A stretch of 64,000 nucleotides of DNA from Streptomyces fuscichromogenes (GTDB taxonomy: Bacteria > Actinomycetota > Actinomycetes > Streptomycetales > Streptomycetaceae): positions 108,587 through 172,586 of the forward strand of contig NZ_BMML01000006.1 of NCBI RefSeq assembly GCF_014645815.1, read 5' to 3'. The stretch's first letter is position 1. Every line of letters starts with the position of its first letter. Below, one piece after another: positions 8,318 to 20,300 of this stretch. The position numbers were made by a program, and so were the translations under genes. Below the pieces are notes generated by a model. That model saw only the letters and a list, made by a program, of their open reading frames with translations, was not told where the DNA came from and did not search any database.

Positions 8318-11300
8318 ATGAGCGTCGAGATGCCCCCCGAGCTGGCCTGGGTCGCCCGGCTGGCGGTCGGTCAGGCCTGGCCCAAGGGCAACGAGGACAA
8401 CCTGCACGCCCTCGGCCAGGCGTGGAACGACGCCGCCCAGGAACTCAAGGGCATCAGCGGGCAGATCGGCGCGTCCGGCAACGGGGTCCTGGAGAGCGTG
8501 GGCGGCCAGGTCGCCGACGAGTTCCGGTCCTTCGTGACCCAACTGGAGGCCAGCCTCCCGGAGATGGCCGAGTCCGCGAACCAGCTGGGCAAGCTCGGCA
8601 AGCACACCGCCGTCCAGGTCGAGTACTCCAAGTACATGATCCTCGGCCAACTGATCCTGCTGGCCGCGCAGATCGCGGAGTGGATCTTCTTCGCGCCCGA
8701 GGTCATCCCGCTCGCCATCACGGCGGCCCGGATCGCGGTGAAGATGATCCTGCGCCGGCTGCTCATCTCGGTCGCGACCGGTGTCGCCATGAACGTCGGC
8801 CTCGACGTCGCCGTCCAGACCATCCAGTTCCTCAAGGGCGACCGTACCGAGTGGTCCACCGACAACACCGTCTCCGCCGTGGTGTCGGGCGCCATCGGCG
8901 GGGCCGTGGGCGGCATCTTCTTCGGTGCCGGCAGCGTCCTCGCGCCGAAGTTCGCGCACTCGCTGCTCGGCAAGGGCATCCTCGGCGCGGCGACCGGCAT
9001 CGGCACCTCCGCGATCATGTACGGCATCTACCACAGCGGGGAGGACGAGTTCGGCACGTCCATCAGCGCGGGTGCGCTGGGCGCGCTGGGCGGTGGCGGC
9101 AAGCGGCGGTTCGGCGGCAAGGACGACACGGTCAAGGTGGACCCCGTCCACGTGAACGTGCCGAACGCGCTCAAGCTCAGCCTGTCGGGTCTGTCCGACC
9201 TGCCCGGCCTGCTCTCGGCCGAGAAGCCGGCACAGCTGTCCGGCACCGGGACCTTCAAGGAGTCGACGCGGAGCACCGGCACCACCGAGAAGAACGTGAC
9301 ACGGACCGGGACGGGGACGGGGACCGGGCAACAGAGCACCGGGCAACAGAGCACCGGCACCCAGCACACCACCGAGTCGACCCACGGCACGTCCACCTCC
9401 GCGGCCGCCTCCGCGTCCACCTCCACGGCCGTCACAGGCGCACAACACGCACACGAGCAGGGGCTGCCGGGGTTCTCGACCACCGTCAGGTCCACGTCGA
9501 GCACCACGCAGCCGCACGCCGAGGGCGGGACGGCGACACGCACCGGTACGGCGTCCGGTACCCAGACCCGCGTCACCACCGGGGGCGGCGGAGTCACCGG
9601 CACCGGAACCGCCCGCCCGTCCACTGCGGGCACGGGCACAGGTACAGGTACAGGTACAGGCACGGGCACGGGTACGACCGGGTCGGCGCCGTCCGTCCGT
9701 ACGGAGACCGGTGGATCCGCTCGTAACGAGCCCGGCGCGTCCGTCCGTACCCAGACGGAGACGAACACGCCGCCGTCCGCCGCCACCCGCACCCAGACCG
9801 GCCCGGAGTCCGCCAGGACCCCGCAGACCACCAGCACCACCGGCACCGCGGGCGCGGCCAGGCCGACGGCGTCCAGCACCGTCACCACATCCTCGTCGGC
9901 CACCGCGGGCGGCACCGACACCGAGGCCGGCGGCGCCTCGCGTACGACCGCCGCCGTATCGGAGACCGGCGCCGTACCGAAGACCGTGGCCGCGACCGCC
10001 GGCGCCACCGCCGCACCCGGCCATGACGGTGCCGCCACACCCCACCGGCAGGACTCCGCCCCGGCCCCGGACCGCACTCCGGACCCCACCCCGCCCCCCG
10101 GCGGTGACCGGGCCGGACGGGCTCCGGCGCCCCGGATGCGGCTCGACCGTACGCCTCGCTTCGTCGTGCGCTCCAGCTTCGAGGCCCGCCGGTTCGTGTA
10201 CCGGGGCGAACCGGTCACCGATCTGACGGTGCGGGTCGCCTTCCGGAACGGCGGCAACGGGCACGACACGGATGCCGTCTGGGCCAGGGTGACGGCCGGC
10301 GTCGAGCAGTACCTCAACGCGCCGGGGTACCGCCTGCCCGGTGCGGACCACACTCCCGGTGCCGGTGACCGGCTGCATGTCACCGTGTTGCGTGCGAGGC
10401 CCGGTGAGGAGGCGCACCTGACGGTCGATCTCGTCGGCCACGACGGGGTCATGGACCAGCGGAGATGGCGGGCGAACGCCGAACCCGTCGAGTTCGCCCA
10501 CGAGGTGACGCACCAGGTGTTCAACCTGCGTGACGAGTACCGTGACGAGGCCGTTCCGCACCGCCCCGATGTCGAGGGCAGTCTGCTGGGCAACTTCCAC
10601 GCCGACCCGCCCGAGGGGCTGAGCAGAGGTGGTCTGCGCGAACGTCATCTGCAGTTGATCGCCGCTGTCGTCGGTGACCTCCACCGCGCGGAACCCGGGC
10701 TCGAGCACGGCGCCGAGTGGGAGCAGACGCGCCTCGCCGCGACGCCCCACAAGCGGAGCCACACCTGGGTCGACCCGGTCTCCGATCCTTCGCGCTACGC
10801 ACCGCTCGACGGCCCCGGGCACAGGGCGTCGGCGGTCGCGGACCCGCGCACCACGACCCCGGCGGATCTCGCCAGGGCGCTCGACGCGGCACTCAACGAC
10901 CGGCTGCTTCGGCTGCAGGACTCCGACGAGGAGCCGGAAGCGGAATGGAGCGATGCGGAGAGTGACACACCGGCCCCCCGCCGCGCCGCTCCTCTGCCGG
11001 GGCCGTCCCGCGGGCCGGCACCGGCTCCCACCCACCAGCTGGCGCAGCACGGCAACGGGACGGGGACGGGCGCCGAGGCACAGAGCCCGGACCGTCCGGG
11101 GACACCGGAGACCGAAGAGCAGCCGGAGCACACCGACGCCTCCGGACACCAGGAGGCCGCGGAAGAGGCGCCCGTGCCCCCACCCGTCGTTCCTCCGCTG
11201 GAGTCGTTGCCGTCCGGGCCGTTCGAGGCAGCCACGCTGTGGGGAGACGATCCCTTCGTCGACTTCAGTGTGACCGTCCAAGAGGACCCCTCCGCGCGGA

Positions 11301-14300
11301 CGATCAGAACGGTTGCGACGGCGTACTCCCACGAAAGCACGGCGGAACATCTCCCGGCGGAGAACGAGCAAGGCGATTGGCAGCAGTGGGAATACCGGGG
11401 TGACGCGTACCATGCGATGGCGGATGCGGCAGAGCACCGACTTCGTCTGATCACCGACCGGGCGGAGCAGACCGTCCGTACGAAGGCACCGGGCGATCCG
11501 GAACGAGAGCGTGCCGAGCGTCTGCTGAAGGTGGAGTCGACGCTCAAGCAGGGCGGCTGGCGGCCCGAGTACCGCAGTGAGTTCCTGCGCGTGCAGATGC
11601 TGATGGTCGAGGACGGCTTCCTGGGCAACCTGCCGCCGGAACTGGTCGTGAACGAGCATTGGGGCGACCGGTCCGGGACCGATGCGGACGAAGTGACGTC
11701 GTATGCCCTGGTCTCGCCGGACGATCCGGCGGGGCCGATCGGCGGTTCGCTGCACGGACCTGGCGGTGTGTCGGAGCAGTTCCACGCCTGGCTGGACAGG
11801 AACGGCGGCGACCGCGGCTGGCTGGCGAACTGGGCTGATCACCAGTCGGGCGGCTCCAATACCGCCCAGGCACTGCGCTTCAAGGTGATGGTGAGCCATT
11901 TCCGACCGCCGAAGCATCCCGAGCGCTTCTACATGTCCCGCCTCGACGGCCCGGGGGTCAAGGACCGCGATATCCCCCACGCGGACCACCCGGACGCCCT
12001 GCCGGAGTTCGATTTCGTCCCGTCGTACGTGCGGAGCATGGTGGCCCAGCACGTCTTCACCCACGAGATCCTCACCCGGGTCAAAATGCCGAACGTGGAC
12101 CCGGAGCGGGGCATCGTCCAACTCCTGCGCCTGGACAAGCGGTCCGTGGTGGACGACGCCAACGGTGAACGCACCCCGGACATCGGCGCCCGGATCAATC
12201 TGCGCCGCGGGCCCGCGGATTCGTACAGCCTGATGAGACCGTACAAGGACCAGAACAAAACCGATCATGGGCTGGGGGCCTTCTGGGTCACCTCGCAGGA
12301 GATTCCGCTGCACCAGGTCTTCGGAACGTACCTGCAGAGCAGAGCGCGGGGCGAGGGGGAGGCCGAGCGCACCCTCTTCCTGTACGAGCACGAGAACGAG
12401 TTCCTCGCGATGTCCGACGGTGTGGAGGCCGTGTTCCACGGAACAGACACGCCCCCGGTGCTTTCCGTGGTCCGGGAGGCGTCCGCTCCGCACCCCGACG
12501 AGTTCGCTCCCCGTGCCCCCGTGGCCAGTGGCAGCGGTCGGGGGACGCGGTCCCCGGACACCGGTCAGCAGGGGCAACCCGGTTCTGCGCACCCGTCCGT
12601 CCCGGAGATCCGGATCACGGACACGACGGCGCGGACACCCGAGTCCGAGTCCGCGTCCGCGTCCACGTCCGCGTCCGCGTCCGCGTCGGGGTACGAGTCC
12701 TCACGGGCAGTGGCCCCGGCCGTGGCACGGTCGCACTACGGAATGCCGGAGAAGAACTTCGACAGGTTCAGGTCCCTGGCGCGGGCGCGCAATCTCGTGA
12801 TCGACGTCCGGCCGACCAACACGGACGCGCCGAAGTGGCTTGACCAGGGGAAGCTGCCCAAGCCCAAGGACATCAAGGCGAAGTCCATCAACGAGCTGGA
12901 CGTGCTGCTGGGCGCCAAGGCCGAACACCGTGGCCTGATCGGGTACTTCAAGCCGGCCCGGCCCGAGCGCGGAAACCTCGACGACAGGACCTGGGAACAG
13001 CTCGGAAAACGGTTCGCGCAGCGCACCGAGGAGTTCGAGACCCTGGCGCCGGTGATGGCCGAGCTCCGGACCCAGGGCCGGTTCAAGGTCGACGACGGCC
13101 TGGTGTACGGCCTGAACGGCCAGGACCGCTGGACGGAGATCACCGGCGACCACGACGTGTTCGACATCAACACACCGGGCGGTACGCGGCTGCAGGGGGA
13201 CCCGTACGACGACGTGGTCAACACCATGATGACCAGCGGCATGGCCGTCATGCACGGGGCGCACATGGACTGGGAGCCGACGACGCCCTTCAGCAAGGGC
13301 ATCTTCAGCAAGATCGTGGAGTCCCACCAGGAGGGCGGCGAGCCCCTTCTGCGTTTCCGTCCCGGCCTCAACGACGCCGAACTCGTCCATGCCCCGGCCG
13401 AGTTCCTCGTCAGAGGCCCGGCCCCGGAGCCACGCCCGACACCGGAAGAGCCCCCGACCACACACCCTGAACCGCCACTTCCCCCGACGGAGCCCACCAC
13501 CACACGGCCCGAGCCACCCCTCGCGGACACCGACTCGCCCGCCCCGCGCGCCGATTCACCCACCCCGCGCGCCGGCTCGCCGCTCCCGCACGCCGTCGGA
13601 CCGCTCCCCCACATCGAGCACCCCGGGGAGCCCGAGGCGGCACCCCGCATGGAACAGCCCCACGCAGCACCCCTCGTGGAGCCCCTCGTAGAACCCCAGC
13701 AGCCCCACGCAGCACCCCTCGTAGAACCCCAGCAGCCCCACGCAGCGCCGCTCGTGGAACCCCTCGTGGAGCCCAGGACGGCCGGCGGGGACGGTGGGGA
13801 CGCCGTCAAGGCCGCCGAGCCCGAGCCGAGGGCGCCGGAGCCGGAGGGCGATCCCGCGATCCCGCCGCCGGGCGACGCCCCCCACCGGGCCGGTGACCCC
13901 GAGACCGCGGACCACCCCGCGCCACCGCCCGAGCCGCCCGGCCCGCCCGCCCGCCTGGGCGACCGGCACCGGAATTCGCTGGCCGGCATCCGGATCACCG
14001 ACGCCCCCGGCCCCGAGGCCCTGCGTGCCCAGGTCCTGGCGACCCTGCCCGAGGCGCACCGCACCGACCGCCGGGTCGTCCAGAAACTCGACGCGGAGTT
14101 CGACCCGGCCAACTTCCGCACCCGGCACGAGCAGATGGTCAACGGCGGCTGGCGCTTCCAGATCCGGGTGGGCGGCGACCTGCACGACGTGGTGCTGTCG
14201 GCCGAGCCCGGTCGCTGGCGCCTGCGTACGGAACAGGCGCCGGCCGAGGAGAAGCAGGGCAAGAGCTTCGACCGGTCCGCCGAGGCCAAGCGCGCGGCCG

Positions 14301-17300
14301 AGCCGAAGAAGACCGCGCTCACCACCTCGGAGGCGGGCCTGGACCTGGCCCCGACGGTGATCCGCCCGGACGGCTCCGGCGGGGACCGGCTGGCCCTGAT
14401 CACCCCTTCCATCAAGGCGGGCGGCGCCACCCACGCGACCGACACCTCGGTGAAGACGGGCGCCGAGACCGGTACGAAGACCTCGCTCACCGGCCCCACC
14501 GACACCTACGTCTCCCGCTTCCGCTACCGGGCGACCGTCACCGGCCCCGACGGCCGTCCGCTCGGCCCGCCCGCCGGTGCCCACGTCTCCGCCGACGTGA
14601 CCGCTGAGGTCACCCGCCCGGACCCGGCCCCCGCGGACGGCCGCGCCAACGGCTGGAACGGCTGGGAGAGCGACGGCCCCGACCACGCGGAGGGTCGCCC
14701 GCTCGACGTCACCGGGCTGACGGCGCTGCACAAGGACGTCTTCGACCGGCTGCCGGACGAGGCCCGCCCCGACGGCACCGCCCACAACGACATCCTGGAG
14801 TTCCTGTCCCCGAAGAACGTCGTGGACGGCTTCGAACACGCCGCCGGCTGGGGGCTGACCTCCAAACGGCTCGACCTCAGCGACGGCGGCCACGCCTGGC
14901 TCCGGCTCACCCTGGAACCCGGGGCGTCGGCCCGCGAGGGCACGGTCGCCGACAAGGACACCGTCACCAGCAAGGAGACCGGCGAGCACGCCACGGGCCG
15001 TACCGACACCTCCGGCTGGGGCCTGGGCCTGAACGGCGGCGGCGCGCGGCGGATGTGGCAGAGCGCCACGACGAAGGAGTCCTCCTGGCTGACGGTCACC
15101 GGCGGCTACTCCTACGCGTACAGCCAGGCCCACCAGGAGAAGGGCAAGCAGACCTTCTCGCTGGAGCGGAGCCTGGAGCACGCGGGCACCGGCGACCTGG
15201 TCACGACCGCCGTACGGTTCCGGGTGGAGGTGCTGCGCGAGCGGCTCTCCCCGGGCACGGACGGCCTGCACGCGGTCCGCGGCCAACCCGCCCCCGCGCC
15301 CGCCCGCGGCGAGGCCCCGCACGACGAGGAGAACCCGCCCACACCACACACCGGCACGGTCATCCGCGTCCGCCACCACCCGTCCGCACCCGCCGCGGAC
15401 GCCCCTGCCGCGAACCCCCCTACCGCGGACGCCCCGGCCGCCCACGCCCCCGCCCCCGCCCCCGCCGCCCACACTCCCGCCCCGGCCGCCGACAACCTGC
15501 GCAAACCCCTGATCGCCGAGCGCACCGCCTTCGTCGACGTACCCGGCTCCCGGGAGCTGGAGCGGCACATCACCAGGCGGCTGCACGAGCTGGCCCCCGG
15601 CACCCTGCCGCCGCCCGACGGCGCCGCGGCGGGGCGGGTCACCCCGCAGGCCATGGAGAACCAGCGCCTGCTGCGCGAGCGCGTCTCCCGGTCGGGGCTG
15701 CGCGCCGACGGCGGACAGCTCCTCGACGGCACCTTCCGGATCACCCTGGACACCTCCCATCTGCCGGGACTGCCCGGTCGTACGTACGAGGTGGTGGTCC
15801 GGGCCGACACCGAGGCGGGCCGCCACGACGGGGCGGTGGCGGGAACCGCGAAGAACACGGTGGCCCGGGGCCATGCCGCCGACAAGGGCGTGACCCGGGG
15901 CAGCAAGCACACCCTCGGCGTCAGCGGCAACGTACGCAGGGCCCTGAACCCGCCGGACACCGTACGGGCGTTCGGGAACGCCGGTGTCGACGGCTCGTAC
16001 GGCCCGTCCCGGCAGACCGTGGCGTCCACCGAGACGCAGGCCAAGCGGACGTTCCAGCTCAAGGGGCCGGCGGACGCGTTCAGTTACCCGGTGACGTACC
16101 GGGTCCTGGTCGCCCCGCACCGGGAGGGGAACCCGCCGAGCACCCTGCCGGCCGAACGCCCGGCCCACGGCCGGGGGCCGGACGCGGTGCGCGAGGTGTT
16201 CCTCGCGGCCGACGACCGGCTGCGGGTCGAGGTACGCCGGGCGGAGCAGTCGGCCTCCGCGCCCCAGCATCTGCGGGCCGCCCGGCTGCCGCAGTCGCAC
16301 GCCGTCACCCGGGTCTCCGACGAGGCCCGCTTCCAGCGGCAGGCCAGGGCCGCGCTGGAGGCGGCGTACCGGTCCCGCGAGCCCGACGTCGAACCACCGA
16401 GGGTCCCCGAACTCGACGAGGCCGTGACGGCGCTGACCGGCCGTGCCCAACTGCCCGGTCTGGTCTCCGCCTCGCACTCCGGCTGGGCCAACACGCTCGA
16501 CCGGCACGTGGGCGACGGCCGGGCCCCGGACACCGTGGGCCTGTCGGTGCGCACCCGGCTGATCGACCTGCACTACCAGGAGACGCTGTCCGGGAACAAC
16601 ACCCTCGACCTGGAACTGAAGGCGAGCGGAGCCACCACCCTCGCCGAGCAGACGTCGCTGTCCGTCAAGGGCAGCCTCGGCCCGGACTTCGGGCTGTTCC
16701 CCGAGACCGCGGCCGGTTCGCTGACCACCACGTTCCAGGTGCGGGGCGGCGGCAAGGGCAAGGCCGGCGGCCAGTGGGACGACGTGGACACCCTCAAGCA
16801 GCAGACCGTCACCACCCGCAAGGTCAGCCACACCGGCACCTGGCACGTCTACCGGGCCACGGCCGAGGTGAGCGTCGCCGGCCGCCTCACCGAGGCGTCC
16901 GGTGCCTCGCACGTGGGCCGTCCGGTCGCTCACCACCACGACATCCACGTCCTGCTCTCCGACGAGGACGTGGCCCGCCTGCACACCGCGGCCCTCACGG
17001 ACCCGGGCGTCCTGCCTCCGGAACGCCGCGCCACCCTGCTGGACCAGGGCGTCTCGGGCGGTGCCCTGGTGGAGCTCCCCGACACCGACCCCGTCCTGCG
17101 GGAGATCGACCGGCAGTTGCGCGGACCGGACGCCGGCCCCGTCCCGGTGTCCGCCCTCCCCTTCGCCGACACCTACTCACCGGACACGCTCGCCGCCCGT
17201 TACGACGAACTCGTCGGTCCCGGCATCCTGGACCGGCACGTCGAGGTGACGCGCGCCGGACATGTCGTCACCGAGGTGCTGGTGCGCGGCATCACCGACG

Positions 17301-20300
17301 GCTGGCGCGACGACGGCTCCCGCTCGGACCGCCCCCTCACCCGTGACGTCACCGCCGCCCACACCGTCAAGGGCAAGGCCGGCGCCAAGGGCACGTTCGG
17401 CGCCGAGGGCAATCTGCGGGCCTCCGTGCGCCCCCCGGAGGTGCCCCACCTCAACTCGGTCTCCATCGCCCCGGCCGGCGGACTCGAAGGCGGCCGGGGC
17501 AGCAGCGCCGAGTCCGGCGTGACCACCACCGTCGGCCACAAGACGTCCGGCTACGGCAACACCAACGCCCGGTTCACCGCCGGCCTGAGCTACGAGGTGA
17601 CGGTCACCCGGCGCACCGAGGCCGGCCGTTTCACGCGCCTGCCGAAGGAGCCGGAGGCGGTGGGCCCGCACCCGGTCGCGGCCTGGGTGCCGGAGTCCCT
17701 CACCGAGGACGCGACCGCCGCACCCCACCCCGGCACCCCGCACATCCCCGACGACCCGGCCCACCCGGCCCACCCGGCCCTCCCGGCCCTCCCCCTGGCC
17801 GACCACCCGTTCGACGTCGAACTCGGCCGCCTCCGCAACCCCGCCCGGTACGAGGCCTGGCAGAACGCCCTGCACGCGGCGCACGACCTAGTCGGCTTCG
17901 ACAGCACCAAGGCCCTGCACGACACCGCCGTCCAGGTCCAGGCGACCCCGCGCCCCTGGGGGGACGGCGTGCTGGGCCAGACCGGCGCCTCCTACTCCTG
18001 GGCCCTCGCGCAGGGCGTCGGCGCGGCCCGCTGGGCGGCCCACACCCTGCTTCCCTCGCACCTGACGGACACGGTCTCCCGTTTCCTGGCCACCTTCACC
18101 GCCGACCCCCGGCTCGGCCCCGGCCACGACCTGAGCCAGGAACAACGCCTCACGCCGGACGAGCAGTTCGCGATCCGGCAGATGTTCTCCGGCCAGTCGC
18201 TCCCCGCCCTCTTCCACCGGCTCGGCGGCTCGGACCGCCCCTACCGGGTACCGGGCACCTCCCTCGCCGTCTCGATGGAGGCGATCGGCCCCGCCGAGGA
18301 ACTGGCCCACCGCGACGCCGCCGACGACGAACTCTCGGTCGCCGTCAAGGACGAGTCGGCCACCGCCGCCACCAACTCCTACAACTGGACGGTCTCCCCC
18401 GTGGACCTCGCGGTCCTCACCGAGGACCCGGTCCTCACCGTCCCCCTCTCCACCACCCGCCTCACCCGCGACCAGACCTACGACTCCGCACGCCCCGTCA
18501 CCCGCGCCCCCGGCACCCCGAGCCGCCCCACCCCCGACGCGTCCCTCCCGCACGCCGTACCCCCCACCGAACCGGGCAAGGCCAAACTCACCGGCCCGGC
18601 CTCCCTGATGCGCCAGCCCGTCCGCATCACCCTCCACCCCCACGACGACGCCGGCCCCTACGGCACCCCCCGCTCCCTGACCGGCCACCTCTTCCACTGG
18701 ACCACCACCCCGCCCCCCACCGCCCACCCCACCCCCTCCGACTCCGACACCCACCCCGCCCCTCCGGGCTCCGACACTCACCCCGCCCCTCCCGAGACCG
18801 CCCCCCGCGCCCCCCGACCCCCCGCAGCCGCCCCCCGCCCCTCGACACACACCGAGCCCCGCCCCTCAGCGCAGGCTGATCCCCGCCCCTCGGCGCAGGC
18901 TGGTCCCCGTCCCTCAGCGCAGGCTGATCCCCGTCCCCCGGCTGCCGCCGACGGCGAGTCCGCCCCACAGGGGCCACCCGCACCCGACCACGAAACCGTC
19001 ACGGGTGGTGCGGGCGGGAAAACACCCGCCGAAGGCGAAGCCGAGGCCACGGCCACGGCCACGGCCACCCACAACTTCACCTTCGCCACCGAACACACCC
19101 CCACCCCCACCCTCACCCCCACCCAGATCACCCACCTGGACACACTGGCCGCCGACACGGCCCAGAGCGCCGTACAGCACCCCGGCCCCACCCCCGAACA
19201 GGGCCCCCTCCCCACCGTCCGGATCACCGGCCACGCCACCGCGTCCCTCGCCGGCCAGCCCCACTTCGGCCGCTCCCTCCAACTCGCCGCCGAACGCGCC
19301 GAACACGTCCGCGAGTTCTTCACCCGCCGGCTGGACGCCCACCTGCACGACCTCGGCTCCCCCCTCACCTCCGCCGCGTTCACGATCACCACCGAGTCCC
19401 ACGGCCCGGACGACCTCCCCCACACCGCCCCGGACTCCCCCGACCGCGCGGTCGTCACGATCACCCACCCCCCGGCCGCGGCCCACGAACCCGCGCAGCC
19501 ACCGCCCCTGCACCCCTCCCAGTGGCGCCCCCGGCGCGACCAGGCGGTCTGGTCCGTGCTCCGCACGGAGCGGTACGACCCCGCCCGCGACCCGGCGGCC
19601 GACCGCCCCGCGCCCGGCCTCCTCGCCGGCCGCGACGTCGTGGTCCGCGCGGCGGTGACCCGGATCCAGGCGAACGACGGACGCTGGGTCCGCAACCTCT
19701 CCCTGCACCTCCCCGTACGCTTCGGCCACGGATTCGGCCCCGCCGACCTGGCCCCGTACCGTGACCGCCTCCAGTCGCTGCTGGACACGCACGTCAACGA
19801 CGGTCGCCGGCTGCCCGGTTCGGGCGACCAGCTGCACATCGACGTGGACCTGGAGCACCGTCCGGACCACCCGGAGGCCGTCGAGATCAGCCGGAGCGAG
19901 CAACCCGAGCACGCCTGGGACCAGTTCACCTTCCCCCTCGGCACGCACGAGGGCGCGCTGGACGACGCCCGCGCCCTCCACGAACTGCTGCACTACGGCG
20001 GCCTGCCGGACCGCTACCACGACGCGACGACGCTCTTCCGCCGCCACGAGGAACAGGCCGACCGGACCGGTCTGATGGCGGACATCGACACCATCGACGT
20101 ACCCGACAGCTACCTGAGGTCCATCGCCGAGGTCACCGACTCCGGTCCGGTCCTGCGCGACCTGCCGTACGCCGAGCACGGAGAGCCGGTCGTCACCGCC
20201 CCCGGGCTGACCGGCGCCGCGGCCCGCGAGTCCCTCCTCGCACCGGACCCGCACTCCCACCCGACGGACCCGGCCCGGCCCCCCGCGGCCGCACCGTTCT

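Noticed and set aside
8243..12592. A 1449-codon open frame on the - strand opposite the giant gene (and similar long antisense frames elsewhere)
   Set aside because: High-GC coding DNA produces long antisense frames. These are His/Arg/Gly-rich, lack domains and ribosome sites, and the + strand has clear domain motifs.
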